Assembly: GCA_023014365.1 (NCBI GenBank)
Contig: JAEBUN010000003.1
Coordinates: 2,418,001-2,482,000, forward strand
From: Lepiota brunneoincarnata
Taxonomy: Eukaryota; Basidiomycota; Agaricomycetes; Agaricales; Agaricaceae
Length of the DNA: 64,000 nucleotides
Reading direction: 5' to 3'
Shown here: piece by piece, positions 43,742 to 53,834 of the stretch
Layout: every line of letters begins with the position of its first letter
How positions within the stretch are numbered: the stretch's first letter is position 1
Made by a program: the position numbers and the translations under genes
The notes under the pieces: model-generated
The model's database searches: none
Told to the model about the DNA's origin: nothing
The model's input: the letters and a program-made list of their open reading frames with translations, nothing else

Positions 43742-45513
43742 TTAAGCAGGGGAGGACTTGTCCAAGTTGGAGAGGTTGCGCAAAAGGCTTTTGAGATGGA
43801 TGCGCTCTTGAATGAGGAATTGGAACCTCTTTGAGTTGGCTTCAAGTGAGGGAATAGCATCAATGAAGTCCTGGCTGAGCAAATTGAGGTCGCATTTAAC
43901 TGACCGAGTGTCATCACCATGAGATTCGGACTTGTACTCGTCGCAAGAGTGAGACAGGAGGTTTTGGAGTTCCTGGAGCAAACAAGTTGCCCGGGAGAAG
44001 TGTCAGAACTGTTAAGCTTAGTGAATAGAAGTGAGAAATTGCCCACCAGATAAGCCTGCAAAGGTGCACTCATCAGAAGTAAACTTGGTACGGGCACGCT
44101 TGGCAGTATTGGCATTGGCTTTGGCTAGAATCTGTTCAGCCCAGGCATAACAGCAGTGTTTAGTGTTCATATTGGGAACTTGACAATAGGGAAGAAGACG
44201 GACAGTCCCTTTAGATGAGGAGGACTTTTTGAGAGCCTCCTAGCAAAGGATGAAGTCAGAATCAGTGGTTAGGGGGAGTAGAGCTGGTGCACCATGTCGG
44301 AGGTAGACAAACAATGCTTGCGATAAGGCAAGACTACACAAACCTCTTCAACGATAGCTTGAGAGACCTCCTCATTGACCATCATGTCCTGAAGGTGAGC
44401 GATTATCTCAGCCAATGTAATAGGTTGAGAAGCAGCTATATTACCAGTGTCAGCACTGGTTGCTTGGGAGTTGGAAGCACTGGTCATACTCTCAGCAAGC
44501 TTGGTATCGGTGTCTACCACAACAGCAGCAGAGACAGGGGCCTTGCAACCTTTGCGAGGCTAAGCTTATACATGAGGAGACAATTGGAGCCAAAAGAATG
44601 CTAAGCTTATGCGTTTGGGGACAGCAGAGCCTTTGGCAATGTTGGAGGAAGTAGAGCCAGTTGTGGATGATGGGTTCTGAGCCTCTTTGGTCCTGGATTT
44701 GTGGGATTCTTCAGAACAAACGCGATTAATGCGGCTACAGCATTCAGAGAGCGCCTTATAGATCGCGGGCATCTCATAAGACGAATGGTAGTTGTTTTGG
44801 TAAATTTCGTAGAGCTTGCGGATACGGAAGATGTAGTCCTGGTTGACATGAAGCTTGATAGCCTCATTATTCTCTGATAACGCTTCAATATAAGCAGACT
44901 AGAAATGATTTAGAAATGGCGAGAGAAGCATGGAAAGAGTAGACATATCCCAGGGGCATTGAATGCAAGGAGAGCCTTCTCGACGAGGGGACAAGCGACT
45001 TGGCTGTTTTGCAGGCACTGAAGACGACCTTTGGCGTTGCTGATGAGATTGTCGAGCTCGACCTGGAGATGGGGGATAGAAGAAGCCATTTTCTTGTGAA
45101 GGGTGTCTGCTAGGATGAGGCATCGCTCCCTTGCTTTTATAAGAAAAGGCCGTAGGCAGTGATGACAAATCATAACGAGTGGATGAAGAGCACCCTCCAC
45201 CCTAAGCTGATGACCTGAGAGGCCTAGGAAACCTGTAATCTTGAGTAGCCAGCCTTCGACAGACTTGCTGAACCACAGTTGCCTTATTAGGTAACATGTC
45301 GCCAGGGTCTTGCGGTTATCAGTGTGCACAGGGATTCTGATGGAACAGTGAGGGCACCAATTTCAATTTGGCTAGGGGGAGATGGGTCCCAAGGGGCACT
45401 TCAGTTTGACAGTTTGACGCAAGCTTTTTTGTGAAGAGCTTTTTTGAACATCGTGGACAGGCTGGTTTGGGCTTGTAAGTAAACTGGAGCGGATGAGCTG
45501 GGTCGCTACGCAT
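43742..45513 (-). CDS. Second antisense gene of C (multi-exon, approximate)
   Basis: Minus-strand exonic segments lie between the integrase end and the first antisense gene: a CPRC-containing segment (45513-45430) and a WCPHCSIRIPV segment (about 45350); a helical stretch (LQVELDNLISNAKGRLQCLQ, 45060-45000); after a TTTCTAG acceptor near 44901, an open segment (NNEAIKLHVNQDYIFRIRKL, YEIYQNNYHSSYEMPAIYKA, 44885-44740); a Ser/Thr-rich part with ITLAEIIAHLQ (44520-44390); and a final helical exon (FIDAIPSLEANSKRFQFLI) ending at 43742. Exon borders are not resolved. Paired CX2C motifs suggest a zinc-binding start. No family recognised. It could instead be the tail of the upstream antisense gene. 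Confidence 0.45.
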
Positions 45514-45739
45514 TGTGGATCATGGCACGTTGAGGGGCAATAGGCACCTGCAGAAGTGTCAGAGAAATATCTAATGGGCGTATAAGCAGCTGGAAGCCTT
45601 AGCTTAGCTCAGGGTCTTCAGAAAGGCCTCAAGCTTAACTCAGAAAGATACCAAGAGACAAGAATCTTTAATTATGAATGTATCTACAGGACAAAATAGG
45701 ATGTTACATTCAAGAGATAAAGGTATAAAAGGGGAGCGG

Positions 45740-47772
45740 CTAGTTTAAGTCCTCCAAGATAGACTCCGGATCCTGAGTCATCGGGAAAGCAAGGAAGAGA
45801 AGTGATTTGAGCTTCTCAAATTCTTCATATGTCGGGACTCCTGGAAAGTTGTTGGCAAACTCAAAGAACACCTTGACATCTTCAATGGAGTTGGCCATCC
45901 CCATCTCAACAAACGCCATGTTGTTACCTTCCAAGGCCATCCTGGTAGCTTGCATTTCCTGGACGAACTGATAAACCACCCAATGGTGGTGAAACACCAA
46001 AGCCTCGTAAGTGACGTGGTTTGCCTCCAGGCTGACCAAGCTGGAGGACACAACATGCGCAAAAGCGGCCAGATCTAGAAAATAAAGAGAATAAGAAAGG
46101 AGAAAAATAGTGAACAAAGAAACTTACAGTATTCACTGGTCAGTGAAGACGTGACTAGGGCATTTGCAACGCCAGCCAAGACTTGCGGATGGTCTGCAAA
46201 GGTGCAGGGGTAATTATAGAGGTTGCAGCTACGACACTTCTTACCCTTGCCCAGAGGCTTGCACTCCAACTTATGAGCAGCGCAGGAAGGACACCGAGAC
46301 TGAGGTGGCACGTACTGGGGTATATGTCAAAACCCAGTAAGGAAACACAAAAAAACTTGGAGAACGTACCAAAAGCTGGCTAGCTGCCAGCAGCCTAGGA
46401 AAGTCCTCACAAAAGAGTGGGACTGGGTGGTGGTATCCATGGTCCCAAATAATGGTGGCCTCAGAGCATCGAATGCAAACTCGGGGAACGTATTTCTTTG
46501 TCTGCGTGTTGGAACTCTTCTTGGATGAAAGGATGCATTGTTGACATGACAGGCCAGCATGAGGAGACTCTTGAGGGATCTCTGGAACCACTGGGCTATG
46601 CAAACGAGAAAGGACGGGGGTCAGAGAAGCTAAGACCACAGTCTTGAAAAACAAAAGTCAGGTTCTTGAGGGGCAGGCAAAGGCTCTAGAAGGAGCTCCA
46701 AATCTGGAGAAGGTGAAATCTCCACAGCGCTTGCGGGAGACTTGACTGGAGCACCAGCTAAGTGAGGTGGTGATGGTGTTGGGCACCTAGGCAAAGCCAG
46801 CACATGTTGCCCATCCAGAGAAGAGGACCAGCTAAAGATTTTACAGAGGTCAGCTTGAGAGACCTCAGGGACCGGAGAATGCGATGACAAGTTAGAACCC
46901 GCCAGGAATAAGGGGAGAGAGGGTGGCATCGATGATTTTGCCCTCTGTTTGCCTTTAAAGGCAGCTGGTATACGTGCTAAAGCAGAAGTCAGTGGAAAGA
47001 ACAAATATATCGTGAAAAACAATTAAGCTTACGCATTGAAGTAGCAGAAGAGAGTACAGGGGAAGAAGGCCGGTTTGTTGAAGGGCCCGGCACCTCCGAA
47101 CCTGATGCAATACCCAGGGGAGGGAGCACCAGCGAGTCTTCCTCATCCAGGGTGTGCAGAGAGACGGCGAGAGGGGGCAGTGACATTGAACTGGACAAAG
47201 CCTCTGTGGATAATCCACCAGAGGGCCTGCCAATGGGGATACCTGATGAGGGTTCTGCAGAAAATCTGGCAGAGCGCTCATTGGTTGGATTGCACAATGA
47301 CACAATGGAAATCATGCGTCTTGGCACTGGAGCGGCCAAGGGAGAGGCCAGCAGAGGAGTTGGTTTGCGGGGCAGAGAGTATGGTGGAGGAGGGGTCCTT
47401 GCCACACCTACCTGATGATTTCCGCAAGCTCCTCAAGCTCCTTGCCCTCCTCTAGCCCTCCTAGTATGCAGTGCTGGTGGTTCCCATTGAGGCAGGAGGT
47501 TGCGACGCACTGGTAGGTGAATAGTGAGACCTAAAAGCAGAGAAAAACATGAGTGATGACAATGAGAATGGGGGAAAAACACTGACTCACGTTGCACGAT
47601 TGAAGGAGAAGACGCATTTCCTGGAGCCATAAGGGCGCTCCTTGGCTCAGTATAGTCTGAAGACAGTGTTAGCAAGACAAGGACAACAGTAAAACAAACA
47701 TTGCTTACTAGAGGAAGAATCTGAATCTTCATCATGACAAGCTCTCTTGTTGCTGCACATGTTTCTATCCAT
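45740..47772 (-). CDS. First antisense gene of C: multi-exon protein with Zn2Cys6-like cluster
   Basis: Starts at ATG 47772 (MDRNMCSNKRAC). Resolved exons: 47772-47709, 47656-47591, a Ser/Pro-rich exon ending at 47043, one beginning at 46976, one ending at 46370, 46314-46128 and 46075-45740. Introns are 52-66 nt, e.g. GTAAGC...CTAAC...TTCAG, GTAAGC...CTGAC...TTTAG and GTAAGT...TTCTAG, and the checked junctions keep frame. The parts at 47530-47410 and near 46650-46600 are unresolved. Exon 46314-46128 encodes CPSCAAHKLEC, eight residues, then CRSCNLYNYPC, the spacing of a fungal binuclear zinc cluster. Upstream exons hold CQQC and CIRC pairs; the last exon is a helical domain (SLVSLEANHVTYEALVF, MANSIEDVKVFFEF). 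Exons remain open while the sense pol has decayed. Function unknown; DNA binding inferred. Confidence 0.68.
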
Positions 47773-48086
47773 TGTTGTTGTGGGCAGGCATAGAAGACTG
47801 GAAGTTGAGATGAAAATAGACAAGTAAGAAGTGAGAGGGAGAACAAAAGAGAGGACACGAGACCTTGGGACTTTTAAAAGACCCAATAACAAGATAAAAA
47901 TTTAGGCTATAGCAACAAGAAGTTGATCTATACATTTAAACTTGGTGACATGACATCATCTTGGAATAAGCTTAGCAAAAGTATGCTACTCTCAAAGCTG
48001 GTGAATGTTCTAGAACATAGAGCGTATCAGAGAGACTCAGATACTGCAAATTTGATGGAGATAATGACTGAGGACAGTCAGCAATT

Positions 48087-48099
48087 GGTTAGGGGGAGA
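48087..48099 (+). promoter_or_regulatory. Polypurine tract of C
   Basis: GGTTAGGGGGAGA directly abuts the 3' LTR at 48100. Near-copies occur at about 44264-44275 and 45369-45380. Confidence 0.75.
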
Positions 48100-49389
48100 T
48101 GATATGCCAATTTCACACCTATATATGAATTCTGTACTCTGGAACGATTCTCTACATAGAATCATTGGCTATATCATTAAAGAACCCTATAGAGGATTGG
48201 TACTATGTCCCGTAGTAGCCAGTTTGACCAAACTGAGGATATTCAAGCCTTGGAAGTGTTCAAACCAGCTCATTATCACTAAGCTTAGTGAACCAAGCTA
48301 TCAGAACACTCTCCGGAGGGATTCCGGACTTTACATAGCCTATCGAGTATACTCTGGTCACATCAAGGGACCTTACAAGCAGTTTTCTGATGAACTCGGA
48401 TTTCGTTGGAACCTAAAGAATGTACATAGTGGCTGTTACAGGGGCATTATGCCCATAGCAATGACCGGACCACGGAACAGAACATCCAACGTTCGGGAGG
48501 CAACACCCGATGCCCAAAACCCTAGACATATCAAAGACTCATAATTAATGAGTGCTTTGTGGGTCCTGGCACCTCGGCATACTGCCTGACTGAGATTAAT
48601 TACAACGGATCAAGGGATTGTACATACGCCATACATTCCGATCATAATTGATCCGGAGGCTTAACGTGCTCGCATGGATGCAGAATAATGCAGATGAGCA
48701 CGGAATACATCTGGCTGAATTGCCATTTGTCAATCAGAGGAAAACCCATAACCTAGGGCAAGGTAGAAATGCTGCCGAACCTTCCAAAATATTCTGCAGT
48801 ACCTGTAACAATTAAGCTTATTGTTTTCTATTTCATATTTACTATCTCTCGCATGTATCTAAACAACATAAATACGGTTGCGCTTGTTTGTGGAGAAGCA
48901 AGAGGTCTCACCCCCGCTTCCACACGCAAGTCTGCAAGCTGTGATCAAGAACGGTTTCAGAGGACTATTTAGTGTGCATCATTAAGTGTGATTTCTTCGG
49001 TTGTTGACCAACCCAGAGACAGAGACAGAGAACAGAGTCCAGAGTTTAGAGTTCCAGAGTGCTAGAGACAGAGACAGAGACAGAGAACAGAGTTCAGAGA
49101 CCAGAGACCAGAGACTAGAGACCCTGCGCTTTGAATTGACGGGGATTGTCCTTTCACTGTTGCACCATACGGCTAAGATAACTTCAACGGCTGTTCATTA
49201 ACCTCTAAAAACACTATTCTCTTGAATTTCAGCTGTCAGAACGCACCCCCAGAACACCCTAAAAGACAAAACTGTTCATTATCTATCTCATACTACTTGT
49301 ATTAACTTAAGCTTATCAAATTTTGACTAAGCTTAGTGAGAACAAGCCATTTATCTATATTAAAACCCACGAACATTTCCACCTTTTCA
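48100..49389 (+). repeat. 3' LTR of C (1290 bp)
   Basis: Partner of 27368-28674. TAAGCTTA at 48280, 48813, 49308 and 49328. Followed by the ACGT duplication and the rest of A copy 2. Confidence 0.93.
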
Positions 49390-49393
49390 ACGT

Positions 49394-49737
49394 GTGAGTA
49401 AGTTCTCTTCTGATTTGGAAAGTTCTCCTGGTTGCTTGAGGGCATATTCAAGTCTTTGAAGTTTGTAATCATTTAATGGGTCTACTTTGGCACGATATTC
49501 TTTGGCTTGTTTGCATCTTCTTTCTTCTTGTTCGTAGTGTTCTTTTAGTTCTTTTTCATGTTGTATTCTTTGTCATTCTGCTAGTTCTTCAGCAAAACTT
49601 GTTCAAGTGTGTGTGACAGTTAATGCACTTGGAGCAGGTGAGTCAAATGGAGATGGGGGATAGAACAGGGATGGTGTTGGAGGGGGTGATGGAGTTTCTC
49701 AGGCTGAGAACTTCTTTGGAGGTGTGGTGGCAGTTGT
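49394..49737 (-). pseudogene. Gag N-terminus of A copy 2
   Basis: Charged Gln/Glu/Lys-rich segment (minus strand: QRIQHEKELKEHYEQEERR, PLNDYKLQRLEYALKQP), normally joined to the capsid at 27363 but separated by element C. The same region is cut by element B in A copy 1 about 60 bp further along. Confidence 0.75.
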
Positions 49738-50064
49738 CTAGCAATCGATTATTGCTAGAAGAATGAAAAATTGGGTTGCAATGATGGAGATTCCTGAATA
49801 CAGGTTCCACAATCTGACAACACAACAGTGGCAAGGGCACGTGATGCGTTTGAGTTCTAGGGTGATTATTTGGTAGGCGATGAGGGTGGCAGTGGAGGTA
49901 AAGACAAAGATGAGTAGGTAGGCCAGGTCTTCTGGCGGGGAGAGGTTGAGGGATGTAGCGATGGCTACACAGAGGGGCGGTTTTCTTTTGCATGTTGTTT
50001 TTGAATGACCAGGGTACCTCAACGTATTCAGTACATCGGCAGAGTAGAGCAGAGTGGAGGGCAA
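49738..50064 (-). CDS. Small two-helix hydrophobic ORF in the A leader
   Basis: 108 codons between the primer site and gag. After a basic patch (CKRKPPLC) come two strongly hydrophobic segments, DLAYLLIFVFTSTATLIAYQ and LYSGISIIATQFFILLAIID, separated by a Cys-rich turn (CPCHCC). It is open in this copy, has one TGA in copy 3 (18770-19060) and is frameshifted in copy 1 (9767-9985). The only upstream start in frame for the full length is TTG; internal starts would shorten it. Either a membrane protein or a fortuitous frame. Confidence 0.4.
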   Translation of the reverse strand: MPSTLLYSADVLNTLRYPGHSKTTCKRKPPLCVAIATSLNLSPPEDLAYLLIFVFTSTATLIAYQIITLELKRITCPCHCCVVRLWNLYSGISIIATQFFILLAIIDC

Positions 50065-50084
50065 GCAAGAGATAAGCAGCAGAG

Positions 50085-50096
50085 TATCTTAGTGTT
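50085..50096 (-). promoter_or_regulatory. Self-primer binding site of A copy 2
   Basis: On the minus strand AACACTAAGATA begins two bases after the LTR end and is fully complementary (12 nt) to the LTR segment at 50256-50267. Confidence 0.75.
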
Positions 50097-50097
50097 T

Positions 50098-50480
50098 TGT
50101 TACCTGGGTTAGGGGTTTGCTCTTGAGTAGCATGGGGTTCAACACAGGATGTCTATACAGACTTGGTCCTGTCCTACTGAGTGTGACTTCAAGACAATGG
50201 AGCACTATAAGTCCAGCCAGTTATGGCAAAGAGGTATAGGAGGCAAGAACTTTATAACACTAAGATAAGGATACAAGGTATTGTACTGTATCCTTATATA
50301 CTTCTAAGTGTGGCTGTACTCCTACTATAATAGTCCAGACCAAGGTAACTATGAGTCAGAGATAAGAAACATGAGGCATATGGTAATAATAGTCCTTCTG
50401 ATGTACACTACTGATGGTTTCATAGTGACATGGGAATGTAGCTAAAAGTAACTGTCCTTCTGATAAGACTTCTGATAACA
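50098..50480 (-). repeat. 5' LTR of A copy 2 (383 bp)
   Basis: Same length and ends as 20357-20739. Element E1 sequence follows directly at 50481. Confidence 0.93.
50256..50300 (-). promoter_or_regulatory. A promoter: TATA box and inferred transcript start
   Basis: Minus-strand TATATAA at 50300-50294, with the self-primer complement TATCTTAGTGTT starting at 50267, about 30 nt downstream. Confidence 0.72.
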
Positions 50481-53400
50481 CTCATGCTGTACAGAATGCC
50501 AAGACCAGTCACGCGCCAAACACCATGCCCAAAAGCTTCAAGCTGGTTGTATCCATGCCTGCCAACTCAGCCCCTTCCCTACCTTAGATGAAGAAGAGGA
50601 TGAGGATGAGCCAGCCCTCCCTGCTGAAGAGCCAGAGGAGCCTTTAGAAGATGGGGATTGCATCTTTGCAGTAGGACTCCTCCCTCCAAAGCCCACTCTG
50701 GAGGTGATTGCTGCAGGCTCGGCCACCTCTCAGCACCTAGCAGAAGCCTTCCTCCAGAATTCCCAGATTGATAGCCCCCAGAATTCCAGCTTCCGAGCAC
50801 ATGTTCCCCCATATCTTCAGGAGTATGCTGCTGTCTTTGCCAAGGGGTTCTTTGACATGCTCCCAGATCACTGACCCTGGGACCATGCAATAGAGCTTGT
50901 TCCAGGAGCATCCCCAAGGGGTACAAGGTCTATCCACTGTCCCCTCTTGAGCAGAAGGAACTGGATGAATTCCTACAGGAAAACTTGTCTTCCAGTCAGA
51001 TACGCACATCTAAGTCTCCTATGGCTTCCCCAATCTTCTTCATTAAAAAAAAGGATGGCTCGCTTCACCTAGTACAGGATTACCAAGCACTCAATGCCCT
51101 CATGGTGATGAACAAGTACCCTCTACCCCTCATCTCCAAGCTGGTTGCGCAGCTCTGGGGGGCAAAGTACTTCACCAAACTAGACGTTCAATGGGGCTTT
51201 AATAATGTCTGGATTAAGCCAGGAGATGAGTGGAAGGCAGCATTTTGCACCAATAAGGGCCTCTTTGAACCCCTTGTCATGTTCTTTGGCCTTACTAACA
51301 GCCCGGCCACCTTCCAGACGATGATGAATGACATCTTTCATGAACTTATCATGGAAGGAGTTGTAGTTGTCTACCTGGATGATATCCTCATCTTCACCTG
51401 GACTTGGAGCAGCATAGGGATGTTGTTAGGCATGTCATGGAGATCCTTCAACAGCACAAACTCTACCTATGGCTGGAAAAGTGTGAGTTCGAGCACACTC
51501 GCATTGAGTACCTAGGACTCATCATCTCAGAAAACTCCATCAAGATGGACCCAGTCAAAGTTGCAGGAGTCAAGGAGTGGCCGACCCCCAAGGATAAGTT
51601 AGGGCTTCAGTCTTTCCTGGGTTTTACAAACTTCTACCATTGCTTCATCCAGGACTTCTCCCACATAGCCTGACCCCTCTTTGACCTCACCCAAAACAGC
51701 ACTACATGGCAGTGGAACTTGGAACAGCAAGCAGCATTTGATGGCTTGAAAGCAGCTATCACTTCAGCTCTGGTTTTGGCTTCTCCAGATGATAAGGCAC
51801 CCTTCCGAGTAGAAGCCAATAGTTCAGATTTTGCCATGGGGGCTGTACTCTCTCAACTCTCTGGAGATGATGGAAAGTGGCACCCAGTAGCATTTTACTC
51901 TAAAGCCTTGTCTCCAGTGGAGCACAACTATGAGATCCATGATAAGGAGATGCTGGCCATTATCCAGGCACTGGAAGAGTGGAGACACTTCCTTGAAGGA
52001 GTGTCAGAAAAATTTGAAATCTGGACAGATCACAAGAACTTAGAGTATTTCATGACAGCTCAGAAGCTAAACCGCCAACAGGCACATTGGTCCCTCTATC
52101 TTTCCCGGTTCAACTTCTCTCTTCACCATCACCCTGGTCACAGCATGGGAAAGTCTGACACCTTGTCTCAGAGATCTGATCATGGCTCAGGAGCACAGGA
52201 TAATGCTGACATTATGCTTCTCCCAGCATCTCTCTTTGCAGTACAAGCTGTTGACGAGATTTCTCTTCAAGGGGAAGAGCAGGCCCTCCTCTGAGACATC
52301 CGCTCTGGAAACCAAGGAGGCAGACAAGAGGAAACAGTGGCCAAAGCAGCCCGGGAACTCCAGAAGTCTGCAACATGCTCAGTGTGCAGTGCCGAGTGGT
52401 CAGAACTGGATGGCTTGCTTCTCTTCTGAGGCAAAATATATGTTCCAGATGATGCAGCACTCTGCCAACACATTGTAGCCCTTCACCATGACTCCCAAAT
52501 TGGGGGACACGTGGGCCAATGGAAAACTCTGGAACTTGTCTCCCAAAACTACTGGTGGCCCAACATGTCTTGCTACATTGGTCAGTATGTTTCTACATGC
52601 AACCTGTGCCTCCATGCAAAACCAATCTGGAAACTCCCTGTTGGAGAACTTCACCCTCTCCCCATTCTGGAAGCCTGATGGGATACCATTAGCATAGACT
52701 TTGTAGTGGAACTCCCAGAGTCCAATGGGTATGATGCTGTCATGACTGTGGTTGACTCTGTCTCCAAATGTGCTCATTTCATCCCAACACACACTACCCT
52801 TACAGCAGACAGAGCAGCATGGCTATTTCTCCATCACATATGGAAATTACATAGACTTCCACATCAAGTGGTCTCAGATTGGGGTCCTCAGTTCATTGCA
52901 TCGTTCACCAGGGAACTCTACTGCTTACTTGGAATCAAAGGTGCTTCCTCTACAGCATGGCACCCCCAATCAGATGGGCAGACAGAACAGGTCAACCAGG
53001 AATTGGACCAATACCTCCAGATCTTTGTCAATGAGCGACAGAATGATTGGCATGACCCTCTCCCCCTGGCAGAATTTCAGCACAACAACCACATCCATAC
53101 TTCCACCCAACACTCACCATTTGTCCTAGACACTGGCTGAAACCCGAGAATGGGGTTTGAACCCTGCCAACAACTGTCTCGGCTGGAAACAGTCAATGGG
53201 TTCAAATCCCAGATGGAATCGGCATTGGAGGAGGCAAGATTGGCACTTGTGAAGTCCAAAGATGACATGGCAAGGTACTACAATAAACAGCAAACCCCAA
53301 CTCTGGAGTTCAAGCCTGGAGACAAGGTTTTCCTGGATGCATTGGACACACAAACCACACAACCATCAAAGAAACTCTCACATTGCCAGTTGGGACCCTA

Positions 53401-53834
53401 TGTGATCAACAAACAGGTCAGCTCCAATGTGTACCGACTAAAGCTACCAAAATCCATGAGACACCTCCATCTGGTCTTCAATGTGGTAAAGCTCACACTC
53501 ACTCCCACCAACCCCATTCCTGGATGCCAGCCCAAACCACCGCCAGCACCTATCATCATCGAGGATGAAGAAGAGTGGGAAGTTGAGGAAATCCTGGATA
53601 GCTGCATCCACCAGAGGAGACTCCAGTTCCTAGTGAAATGGAAGGACTTCGGGATTGAAGAAAACTCCTGGGAATCAGCTGAGAACATCCATGCTCCTGA
53701 CTACATAATGGAATTCTATCAACAACACCCAGGAGCTCCGAGACAGATCAGGAGTCTTGCTTTTGGCTCAATCCCCTTTCATGCCCTCAATCCGACCATT
53801 GTGCTGAGTTGTCACAACCTTGAAGGGGGGGTAG
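50481..53834 (+). pseudogene. Pol of chromovirus E1 (5'-truncated)
   Basis: Begins abruptly at the A LTR within the protease-RT linker (acidic stretch EEDEDEPALPAEEPEEPLED at 50590). RT from about 50985 (SPMASPIFFIKKKDGSLHLV, FGLTNSPATFQ, intact YLDDILIF at 51373), frameshift near 51400, second RT part to 51673 (TGA), RNase H 51719-52294 (FRVEANSSDFAMGAVLSQ), integrase finger region frameshifted at 52300-52680, core 52706-53140 (SIDFVVELPES, SDWGPQFIASF, GQTEQVNQ), C-terminus and chromodomain (EEWEVEEILDSC, LQFLVKWKDFGIEENSWES) in 53150-54091. Gag and 5' LTR are missing. Confidence 0.86.

Larger units (their letters stand above)
27368..49389 (+). mobile_element. Retrotransposon C: large Ty3/Gypsy element with antisense genes
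   Basis: LTRs of 1307 and 1290 bp begin TGATATGCCA and end ACCTTTTCA. The insertion in A gag is flanked by a perfect 4-bp duplication ACGT (27364-27367 and 49390-49393). Without the D insertion and the solo D LTR it is about 13.5 kb. Order: LTR, tRNA-type primer site, gag, protease, RT, RNase H, integrase on the plus strand; then two antisense spliced genes (47772-45740 and about 45513-43742); polypurine tract; LTR. No chromodomain. TAAGCTTA occurs throughout (see findings). Confidence 0.9.
20357..50480 (-). mobile_element. Retrotransposon A copy 2 (Ty3/Gypsy chromovirus), split by element C
   Basis: Both LTRs are 383 bp (20357-20739 and 50098-50480). Without the 22-kb insertion of C (27368-49389 plus one ACGT repeat) the element is about 8.1 kb. 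Minus-strand order: 5' LTR, self-primer site, small hydrophobic ORF, gag, protease, RT, RNase H, integrase, chromodomain, ORF3, 3' LTR. The outer flanks do not match (GTTAT on the left, CTCAT on the right), so one end has probably been rearranged. Multiple TGA codons and frameshifts make it nonautonomous today. Confidence 0.87.

Noticed and set aside
49738..50064. Envelope gene (errantivirus-like) in A
   Set aside because: Lies upstream of gag, only 108 codons, no signal for a surface glycoprotein; reported instead as a small hydrophobic ORF.
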